Shown here: positions 1 through 5,714 of the stretch, one piece after another
Layout of the letters: the number at the start of each line of letters is the position of its first letter
How positions within the stretch are numbered: the stretch's first letter is position 1
Source: an uncultured Tolumonas sp.
GTDB taxonomy: Bacteria; Pseudomonadota; Gammaproteobacteria; Enterobacterales; Aeromonadaceae
DNA length: 5,714 nucleotides
Assembly (NCBI GenBank): GCA_903931645.1
Contig: CAIZDF010000178.1
Span: 1-5,714 of the forward strand
Direction: 5' to 3'
The notes under the pieces: model-generated
What the model saw: only the letters and a program-made list of their open reading frames with translations
Told to the model about the DNA's origin: nothing
Databases searched by the model: none
Position numbers and translations under genes: made by a program

Positions 1-605
1 AGCTGCCCTTGCATGAGCTCTTGCAAGGCATCTAACTGAGTGCTGATGCGATTGTCTTTTTTGATTTTGACCGGATGAATGCCGTGACGAATGACACGCG
101 CCGCCGCCGGGCCACCAATCGCTTCACAAAACAGCAAATGGCAGTTGTGCAGTAAACGAGCACGGGTTTCGTTATCTTCTTGCGCTTCATCAGCGACGAA
201 ATGGCGAATGTCGATCAACTGAGCGCCTTTTTCCGTCACCTGATAAATGAAGAACAAGTGGCAATTACCGAAATGGCCATTCACCGTTAAACCGTCACTG
301 GACGAAAACGCCACGCGCAGCGCATCGGCATCAGACACTGCCGGTTTCGGGTCGAGATGCACTGGCAACTGCCCTTGCAGGCATTCCAGCAATACTTGCC
401 AGCGGGCATTACTCAAACCGGCCAATTCGGCTGGTGCGGATGCTTTCAATGCCTCTACCGTCAGTTTTTCCATCTGTGCGATGCTCAGTGGGCCTTGCAG
501 TGCGCCACTGACCCAATCGAATAATACCGATTGCCCCACTTCCGGCACTGCCTGTGCTAATGCGATGAGACGCCAGTAAACCTGACTTTCTAACAGAGTT
601 TTCAT
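1..605 (-). CDS. nifY: NifY, nitrogenase FeMo-cofactor/apo-dinitrogenase-associated protein (3' end outside window)
   Basis: My translation from the ATG at 605-603 gives 201 uninterrupted residues and then the window ends, so the C-terminus (probably about 20-30 residues, judged from the roughly 220-residue Klebsiella protein) is missing. NifY binds apo-NifDK and helps FeMo-cofactor insertion in the cytoplasm; this role comes from the family, not from the sequence. Residues 1-85 match the helical N-terminal domain of the NifY/NafY group. Residues about 95-190 match the dinitrogenase iron-molybdenum cofactor-binding fold, with DGLTVNGHFG (104-113), FFIY (118-121) and the hallmark LFCEAIGGPAAARVIRHGIHP (158-178, the part most like Klebsiella NifY). 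The start is supported by a GGGAGG ribosome site (611-616) five bases upstream and by the 25-base gap after nifT. NifX and the NifB C-terminal domain share the fold, but position and the N-terminal domain favour NifY. Confidence 0.92.
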   Translation of the reverse strand, partial: MKTLLESQVYWRLIALAQAVPEVGQSVLFDWVSGALQGPLSIAQMEKLTVEALKASAPAELAGLSNARWQVLLECLQGQLPVHLDPKPAVSDADALRVAFSSSDGLTVNGHFGNCHLFFIYQVTEKGAQLIDIRHFVADEAQEDNETRARLLHNCHLLFCEAIGGPAAARVIRHGIHPVKIKKDNRISTQLDALQELMQGQ

Positions 606-630
606 CACAGCCTCCCGTAACCTGATTAAG

Positions 631-843
631 TTATTCGCCTGCACGTTTCAGACGCAGAGTGATTGGCAATGAAGGTTTTACCTGCGGTTCCAGGAAATAA
701 GCTTCGCCGTTGTCGAGATCAACCCGACCGCCCCAGTTGTCATCCTGCTCGAATTGCAGTTGCGCCACTTTGGCTTCTAAATCACGTTTGGCTATGTAGC
801 AGTACAACCCATCGTCGTGTTGACGGAACATAATGTTAGGCAT
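631..843 (-). CDS. nifT: NifT/FixU family small protein
   Basis: This 70-residue protein has the typical NifT length and pattern: MPNIMFR at the start, DGLYCYIAKRDLE (11-23), a WGGRVDLDNGEAYFLEP block (37-53) and a basic LPITLRLKR end (59-67). NifT sits directly after nifK in many diazotrophs. Its biochemical role is unsettled; mutants in some species still fix nitrogen, so only a loose link to nitrogenase maturation can be claimed. The ATG at 843 is chosen because an AGGGAAGGGG purine stretch (851-860) ends seven bases upstream. No promoter was seen in the nifK-nifT gap. A terminator-like double hairpin lies there instead, so expression probably depends on read-through from the nifH promoter. 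The stop is 25 bases before nifY. Confidence 0.9.
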   Translation of the reverse strand: MPNIMFRQHDDGLYCYIAKRDLEAKVAQLQFEQDDNWGGRVDLDNGEAYFLEPQVKPSLPITLRLKRAGE

Positions 844-888
844 GCGACAACCCCTTCCCTTTGCAATCGATTGAATTTCTTATGATTG

Positions 889-931
889 AAACAAATAAGC
901 CCGGAACGTTGCAAAAACGGTTCCGGGCTTA
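889..931 (-). terminator. Terminator-like hairpin with T-rich tail between nifK and nifT
   Basis: A perfect 12-base inverted repeat pairs 896-907 (TAAGCCCGGAAC) with 920-931 (GTTCCGGGCTTA). The loop can pair further: CGTT (907-910) with AACG (916-919), bulging base 920 and leaving a five-base loop. On the minus-strand transcript the stem is followed at once by TTTGTTT (895-889), the layout of an intrinsic terminator. The plus-strand side has no T-run, so the polarity agrees with nif transcription. Because nifT and nifY follow without an evident promoter, it probably works as a partial terminator or as a 3' stabiliser of the nifHDK message. That functional reading is inference. Confidence 0.7.
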
Positions 932-935
932 TGAA

Positions 936-954
936 GGGGCAAACAAGTTGCCCC
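936..954 (-). other. Second hairpin just downstream of nifK
   Basis: GGGGCAA (936-942) and TTGCCCC (948-954) form a perfect 7-base stem with a 5-base loop. It starts 16 bases after the nifK stop and ends four bases before the terminator-like hairpin. It has no T-tail of its own. Tandem placement suggests an RNA-stability or pause element acting with the neighbouring hairpin. Confidence 0.6.
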
Positions 955-969
955 TGATTACATGCTCGA

Positions 970-2538
970 TTAACGAACCAAATCGAAGTTGTAATCTGTT
1001 TTGCCCAGTTCCATGGTGTCGTTATCAATTTTTTCCATCACGGCGTTAACCAGTGTGGTCAGCATGTACATGGCACCTTCGTAACCGAGGGTAGTCATGC
1101 GATGCAGGTGATGACGATCGAAGATTGGGAAACCCAGACGGATCAATGGCACTTCAAACGCTTTACCCTTCGCCAGGGTGTCACGCTGAATGAATTTGCC
1201 GTATGAGTTACCAATCATGAAATCAGGTTTGTTAGTGAACATCAGTGAACGGAAGTGCCACAAGTCGTGACCCACGTACACTTCGCTGCCTTGACCGTAT
1301 GGTGAATCGGCCAGCATTTTCTCAATGGATTTTTTCCATTTTTTGCTGCCGTTATTACACAGGATCACGCTTGGCTCACAGCCCAGTTCGAGCAGGAATT
1401 TCACTAAGCCTTCGACGAAATCAGGGTCACCATAGACACCGAATTTCTTGCCGTGCAACCAGGTGTGGGAGTCGGTGATCATGTCAACCAGACGGCCACG
1501 TTCCAGTTCCAGCGAAGCAGGGATCGCTTTACCAGTCAGAGCAGAGACTTTCATCAGGAAGTCATCTGTCCATTCCAGACCCATCGGGATGCTCAGATCT
1601 GTGGCTGGTTGGCCCCAAGTTTCTTTGACCATTTTCTTAGTTTTCACTAAGTGCCAAGGTTGCAGCATTAGGGTGTCGATGGCGTTAGGCGCATCTTTCA
1701 TTTCGTCCTGAGTGGTGCCACCGGCATACATGCGGTATTGGCCATCAGATGGGGTGTCTAATACTTCTGACGGATCAGACAGCATAGAGAATGGCACACC
1801 CATTTCGGTCAGCATGCGTTTGATAACGCGGTAGTTACCCAGATAAGTTTCAAAACCGGTAACGATGTTCAGTTTGCCGTTGCTACCTGGTTTGTATTCA
1901 ACATCTTTCGCAGTGAAGGTATTGCAGAAACCTTCAAACATGTTGTCCCAACCCGTAATGTGGCTGCCCACGAAACTTGGGGTATGTGCATAAGGCACTG
2001 GGAAATCTTTCGGTACAAAACCATCTTTTTTGGCGTTGTTGGTGAAAGCTTGTAAGTCGTCACCGATAACTTCCGCCATACAGGTGGTAGAAACCGCGAT
2101 CATTTCTGGTTTGTAGAGTGCTAACGCATTCTGCAGACCGTCGTTCATGTTGGCGTGGCCACCGAATACTGCCGCATCTTCAGTCATCGAGTCAGAAACA
2201 CAAGCCACTGGCTCACGGAAATGACGATTGAAGTAAGTACGGAAGTAAGCCACACAACCTTGCGAACCATGCACATAAGGCAGTGTTTTCTCAAAGCCCA
2301 GTGAACACAGCACCGCGCCCAAAGGCTGACACGCTTTTGCTGGGTCAATGGTCAATGCTTCACGGCTGAAGTTCAGATCTTTGTATTCCTGAGTGGTAGT
2401 CCACTCGAATACTTCACGAACTTTTTCTTCGCCATGCGCTTCTTCATATTTCGCATGTTTATCAGCGAACAGATTCTGATATTCATCCTGTTCAAACAGT
2501 GGATAACAGGATTTGATGTTCTCTATATTCTGACTCAT
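970..2538 (-). CDS. nifK: Nitrogenase molybdenum-iron protein beta chain
   Basis: The product is 522 residues, close to the usual 520-523 of group I NifK. It is the beta subunit of dinitrogenase (component I), pairing with NifD in a cytoplasmic alpha2beta2 tetramer that reduces N2 to ammonia. Each alpha-beta interface holds a P-cluster. The beta-side ligands are in their classical positions: Cys70 (DPAKACQPLG), Cys95 (HGSQGCVAYF), Cys153 (STTCMAEVIGDD) and Ser188 (HTPSFVGSH). The conserved stretches FRSLMFTNKPDFMIGNSYGK, RLGFPIFDRHHLHR and the C-terminal DYNFDLVR are also present. The N-terminus MSQNIENIKSCYPLFEQDEYQ strongly resembles Klebsiella NifK. An AAGGAG ribosome site (2545-2550) lies six bases before the ATG. 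The gene follows nifD by 66 bases and should be co-transcribed from the nifH promoter. No frameshift or missing ligand was seen. Confidence 0.98.
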   Translation of the reverse strand: MSQNIENIKSCYPLFEQDEYQNLFADKHAKYEEAHGEEKVREVFEWTTTQEYKDLNFSREALTIDPAKACQPLGAVLCSLGFEKTLPYVHGSQGCVAYFRTYFNRHFREPVACVSDSMTEDAAVFGGHANMNDGLQNALALYKPEMIAVSTTCMAEVIGDDLQAFTNNAKKDGFVPKDFPVPYAHTPSFVGSHITGWDNMFEGFCNTFTAKDVEYKPGSNGKLNIVTGFETYLGNYRVIKRMLTEMGVPFSMLSDPSEVLDTPSDGQYRMYAGGTTQDEMKDAPNAIDTLMLQPWHLVKTKKMVKETWGQPATDLSIPMGLEWTDDFLMKVSALTGKAIPASLELERGRLVDMITDSHTWLHGKKFGVYGDPDFVEGLVKFLLELGCEPSVILCNNGSKKWKKSIEKMLADSPYGQGSEVYVGHDLWHFRSLMFTNKPDFMIGNSYGKFIQRDTLAKGKAFEVPLIRLGFPIFDRHHLHRMTTLGYEGAMYMLTTLVNAVMEKIDNDTMELGKTDYNFDLVR

Positions 2539-2579
2539 ACAATTCTCCTTCCCGCGCCACTCATCTGTGAACTAACGGG

Positions 2580-2608
2580 GTAATGGAATCAAATACCGGG
2601 GCCATTAC
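2580..2608 (-). repeat. Small inverted repeat spanning the nifD stop codon
   Basis: GTAATGG (2580-2586) and CCATTAC (2602-2608) are perfect 7-base inverted repeats separated by 15 bases. The right arm includes the nifD stop codon. The long loop and modest stem make this a weak RNA structure, much less convincing than the hairpins in the H/D and K/T gaps. It may be chance. Confidence 0.3.
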
Positions 2609-4053
2609 GCGCTTTTCTTCCATGGCGCAGTCTGTTTTGACCAGCACGGATTGTTCAGGGTCATATCCATATCACGGGCGAAGATGGCGAAGCCGTCGAA
2701 GCCGTGGTAAGGGCCTGAGTAATCCCAAGAGTGCATCTGACGGAATGGGATGCCCATTTTCTGGAAGATGAATTTTTCTTTGATACCAGAACCGATCAGG
2801 TCAGGTTTCACTGCCTTCACGAACTCTTCAAATTCATAACCAGTCACGTCGTCAAACAACAGCGTTGCTTCAGGTAACTCTTTCAGCGTACGGTCGTAGT
2901 CATCGTTATGCGCGAATTCATAACCGGCACCGACGATTTCCATACCCAGATCTTCATAAGCACCGATCACGTGACGTGGACGTAAGCCACCGACGTACAG
3001 CATGACTTTTTTGCCTTGCAGACGTGGTTTGTACTTAGCGATAACTGCCGCAGTTTGTGCTTCGTATTTGGCGATAACTTCTTCCGCTTTTTTCTGGATA
3101 GTTTCGTCAAACTGAGCAGCGATCTTGCGCAGTGATTCCGCGATTTTAGTCGGGCCAAAGAAGTTGTATTCCATCCAAGGGATGTTGTACTTCTCTTCCA
3201 TATGGCGAGAGATGTAGTTCATTGAACGGTAGCAATGCACCAGGTTCAATTTCACTTTTGGTGTGTTTTCCATTTCAGCCAGGGTGCCGTCACCAGACCA
3301 CTGAGCGACCACACGCAGACCAATTTCTTCTAACAGGATGCGTGAAGACCAAGCGTCACCACCGATGTTATAGTCACCGATAATTGCCACGTCGTAAGGT
3401 GTGCCAGCAAATTCTTGCTCATCACGATTGCCCAATATCCAGTCACGAACTACGTCATTCGCAATGTGGTGACCAAGAGACTGAGACACGCCGCGGAAAC
3501 CTTCACAACGCACAGGAACAACCGTTTTACCGGTTTTCGCTTTCGCCTGACGGGCTACTGATTCGATGTCATCACCGATCAGACCAACCGGACATTCAGA
3601 CTGAACTGTGATGCCTTTCGCCAGTGGGAACAGCATTTCCATTTCATCGATAATTTTCGCCAGCTTTTTATCGCCACCGAATACGATGTCTTTTTCCTGG
3701 AAATCAGACGTAAAGTTCATGGTGCCGAAGCTGTTCACACCCGTCATGCCAGTGTAATAGTTACGACGACCAGCGCGGGAATACTGACCACAACCAACAG
3801 GACCATGTGACAAATGGATCATGTCTTTGATTGGGCCGAATACTACCCCTTTAGAACCGGCATAAGCACAACCACGGATGGTCATAACGCCCGGCAGAGA
3901 CTTACGGTTAGAAGTAATACATTTGCTGGCTTTTTCCAGCGTTGGGTCGTTCACGGTTAAGTGTTTGGAACGATCCTTGCGCGCTTTTTCTGGATAGGCT
4001 TCGAGCACTTCCTGAATTAACGCCAGATTCTCTTCACGAGTTCTGTTAGTCAT
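2605..4053 (-). CDS. nifD: Nitrogenase molybdenum-iron protein alpha chain
   Basis: The product is 482 residues, matching Klebsiella-type NifD (about 483) and about ten shorter than Azotobacter NifD. It is the alpha subunit of dinitrogenase and carries the active-site FeMo-cofactor. P-cluster ligands Cys62 (IRGCAYAG), Cys88 ([14 protein letters not shown]) and Cys154 ([11 protein letters not shown]) are present. The two FeMo-co ligands are Cys274 ([11 protein letters not shown]) and His441 ([14 protein letters not shown]); Azotobacter numbering is 275 and 442, one more in both cases. Active-site residues Arg96, Gln191 and His195 ([11 protein letters not shown]) are all retained, which argues for molybdenum-type dinitrogenase and against VnfD, AnfD or a NifE paralog. 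The ATG at 4053 has an AAGGAA site (4062-4067) eight bases upstream. The gene lies 68 bases after nifH, with a strong hairpin between, and 66 bases before nifK. Confidence 0.98.
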   Translation of the reverse strand: MTNRTREENLALIQEVLEAYPEKARKDRSKHLTVNDPTLEKASKCITSNRKSLPGVMTIRGCAYAGSKGVVFGPIKDMIHLSHGPVGCGQYSRAGRRNYYTGMTGVNSFGTMNFTSDFQEKDIVFGGDKKLAKIIDEMEMLFPLAKGITVQSECPVGLIGDDIESVARQAKAKTGKTVVPVRCEGFRGVSQSLGHHIANDVVRDWILGNRDEQEFAGTPYDVAIIGDYNIGGDAWSSRILLEEIGLRVVAQWSGDGTLAEMENTPKVKLNLVHCYRSMNYISRHMEEKYNIPWMEYNFFGPTKIAESLRKIAAQFDETIQKKAEEVIAKYEAQTAAVIAKYKPRLQGKKVMLYVGGLRPRHVIGAYEDLGMEIVGAGYEFAHNDDYDRTLKELPEATLLFDDVTGYEFEEFVKAVKPDLIGSGIKEKFIFQKMGIPFRQMHSWDYSGPYHGFDGFAIFARDMDMTLNNPCWSKQTAPWKKSA

Positions 4054-4082
4054 AGCAGTAATTCCTTGAATGGGCGGACAAT

Positions 4083-4113
4083 CCGGGCTGGCAGCATCCC
4101 TGCCAGCCGCCGG
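4083..4113 (-). other. Intercistronic hairpin between nifH and nifD
   Basis: GGCTGGCAG (4086-4094) and CTGCCAGCC (4100-4108) make a perfect 9-base stem with a 5-base loop. Three more pairs (4083-4085 with 4111-4113) can form across a two-base bulge. It lies in the 68-base nifH-nifD gap, and no T-run follows on the nif strand, so it is unlikely to be a classical terminator. Similar H/D structures are thought to protect the nifH 3' end and help make NifH more abundant than NifDK. Applying that here is inference. Confidence 0.65.
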
Positions 4114-4121
4114 GTGAGACC

Positions 4122-5105
<984 letters not shown>

Positions 5106-5157
5106 TTAAAAATAGTGATTTATGTCGCAGAAACGATCGATACAAACACGGACGTTT

Positions 5158-5173
5158 TGTATGGAAATGGACA
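5158..5173 (-). promoter_or_regulatory. NifA upstream activator sequence
   Basis: TGT (5158-5160), ten bases, then ACA (5171-5173) is a perfect match to the NifA consensus TGT-N10-ACA. Its centre lies about 128 bases upstream of the predicted nifH start, within the usual 80-150 base range for NifA sites acting by looping on a sigma-54 promoter. It is the only perfect match I found in the spacer. The site is palindromic, so it has no intrinsic direction; it is assigned to nifH because of the promoter. Confidence 0.85.
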
Positions 5174-5185
5174 AGGTAATGTCAG

Positions 5186-5205
5186 CTTTGTGAAGTGGTT
5201 CAAAG
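5186..5205. promoter_or_regulatory. Possible degenerate second NifA site
   Basis: CTTTG (5186-5190) and CAAAG (5201-5205) are perfect inverted repeats ten bases apart. Inside them is TGT-N10-AAA (5189-5204), one base from the NifA consensus. It starts 31 bases, about three helical turns, from the perfect site, which would place both on the same DNA face. Whether NifA binds it cannot be told from sequence. Confidence 0.35.
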
Positions 5206-5242
5206 TTATGGGCCAAACCTGGCAAGCCGATCTGGCACGCGA

Positions 5243-5299
5243 TTTCTTTCTTTTCTATTTATTTCTTTTCCCTTCGTTCTCCTCCTGTTCCCTCCTCCT
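5243..5299 (+). other. Pyrimidine-rich tract in the divergent spacer
   Basis: 53 of 57 bases are C or T on the plus strand, T-rich on the left and C-rich on the right. The right end contains the direct repeats TCTCCTCCTG (5278-5287) and CCTCCTCCTG (5291-5300), starting 13 bases apart. It lies between the NifA site and malS. It has no coding sense and no preceding stable stem, so it is not an obvious terminator. Confidence 0.6.
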
Positions 5300-5313
5300 G
5301 TAAATAAATTGGC

Positions 5314-5323
5314 AGGGATGAGG
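5314..5323 (+). promoter_or_regulatory. Putative MalT box upstream of malS
   Basis: AGGGATGAGG matches nine of ten positions of the MalT consensus GGGGA(T/G)GAGG and keeps the GGATGA core. It lies 82 bases before the malS start. Weaker relatives occur on the minus strand at 5351-5360 (8/10), 5291-5300 (8/10, GGAGGA core) and 5278-5287 (7/10). E. coli malS belongs to the MalT maltose regulon, so such a site is expected here. I could not assign a convincing -10 element; AAACTAT (5344-5350) is weak. The purine-rich repeats may match by composition alone. Confidence 0.45.
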
Positions 5324-5405
5324 CCAATTGAGCCACGGCAGGCAAACTATCCTCGCCCCCAACTCCTTTATTTAACCCTTATTCTATTTAATCAAAGGAA
5401 TGCCC

Positions 5406-5714
5406 ATGACCCGCCTCTCGCTGCCTCTGCTGTTACTACTATCACCTGCTGCGTTTGCACAGTGGACGCTGACTCCGTTCCCAAGCTTTACCGAACAACC
5501 CAGCGGCCTGTTCCACAGCGCAACCACGCTGAACAAAGGCAATTACCCGCTACAGGTGCAACACGACGGGCAATGCTGGCAACCCACCGCCGCTGCCAAA
5601 CTCAATCAAATGCTCTCATTACAGCCTTGTGGTTCAGAACCCGCGATAAACTGGCGTCTGTATAAAGATGGTGATTACCAGATCACTATTGATACCCGCA
5701 GTGGCACGCCGACC
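5406..5714 (+). CDS. malS: Periplasmic alpha-amylase MalS, N-terminal part
   Basis: The first 103 residues are in the window and the gene runs off the right edge; E. coli MalS is about 676 residues, so the catalytic GH13 barrel is not visible. MalS cleaves maltodextrins in the periplasm. Residues 1-18 form a Sec signal peptide: Arg3, a leucine-rich core, then AFA before the predicted cleavage site ahead of Gln19. The mature start closely follows remembered E. coli MalS: PFPSFTEQ (24-31), CWQP (57-60), KLNQMLSLQPC (65-75), WRLYKDGDY (83-91) and IDTRSGTPT (95-103). Cys57 and Cys75 sit where E. coli MalS is reported to have its N-terminal disulfide. An AAAGGA ribosome site (5394-5399) lies six bases before the ATG. 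The gene is divergent from nifH and shares its upstream spacer. Functionally it is unrelated to nitrogenase. Confidence 0.85.
   Translation, partial: MTRLSLPLLLLLSPAAFAQWTLTPFPSFTEQPSGLFHSATTLNKGNYPLQVQHDGQCWQPTAAAKLNQMLSLQPCGSEPAINWRLYKDGDYQITIDTRSGTPT

Noticed and set aside
247..579. 110-residue plus-strand reading frame
   Set aside because: It is antisense to nifY, which has a strong family match and a ribosome site. The opposite frame is a codon-bias shadow.
896..954. REP/BIME or CRISPR-like repeats for the tandem hairpins
   Set aside because: The two stems differ in sequence, match no REP core that I recognise, and are not repeated elsewhere in the window.
861..1049. Small plus-strand reading frame over the nifK-nifT gap
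   Set aside because: Its sequence is mostly the two hairpins and the antisense of the nifK end. It has no ribosome site and no recognisable product.
5233..5248. Possible plus-strand sigma-54 promoter (TGGCACG-N4-TTCTT) toward malS
   Set aside because: The -24 half is perfect, but the essential GC of the -12 element is CT, and malS is not an expected RpoN target.
5195..5665. 156-residue plus-strand reading frame overlapping the malS start
   Set aside because: It lies out of frame with malS, whose signal peptide, ribosome site and family match are clear. The other frame is a shadow.

Overview
The window carries the promoter-proximal part of a molybdenum-nitrogenase operon on the minus strand and the start of a divergent gene for a periplasmic alpha-amylase (malS) on the plus strand. 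In transcription order the nif genes are nifH (5009-4122), nifD (4053-2605), nifK (2538-970), nifT (843-631) and nifY (605-1, running off the left edge). All intact nif genes have family-typical lengths and every cofactor ligand checked is present, so this reads as a functional nitrogenase rather than a decayed one.

The nifHDKTY order, a NifY very similar to the one remembered from Klebsiella, and a MalS-type neighbour point to a facultative gammaproteobacterium. The moderate base composition and the mal neighbour would fit Aeromonadales such as Tolumonas, but that genus guess is inference and is not shown by the sequence.

The 396-base divergent spacer (5010-5405) holds most of the regulation. 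Reading toward nifH there is one perfect NifA upstream activator site (TGT-N10-ACA, 5158-5173), a very AT-rich stretch that could be an IHF or bending region, and a sigma-54 -24/-12 promoter (5048-5063) with a predicted start near 5037 and a 28-base leader. Toward malS there is a 57-base pyrimidine tract and several sequences resembling MalT boxes, the best at 5314-5323.

The nif genes are separated by spacers of 66-68 bases (H/D, D/K), 126 bases (K/T) and 25 bases (T/Y). The H/D spacer has a strong hairpin without a U-tract. The K/T spacer has two tandem hairpins, the second followed by a T-rich run, so it looks like a terminator or attenuator inside the operon. This layout suggests that the abundant structural subunits (HDK) are set apart at the RNA level from the low-abundance accessory proteins NifT and NifY.

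NifH supplies electrons to the NifDK heterotetramer, which reduces N2 at FeMo-co. NifY is an apo-dinitrogenase/FeMo-co-associated protein and NifT is a small conserved protein of unclear role. No undescribed system was found. The points most worth a second look are the nif/mal junction, the K/T double hairpin, the TGACGT repeats over the nifH promoter and the possible MalT boxes.
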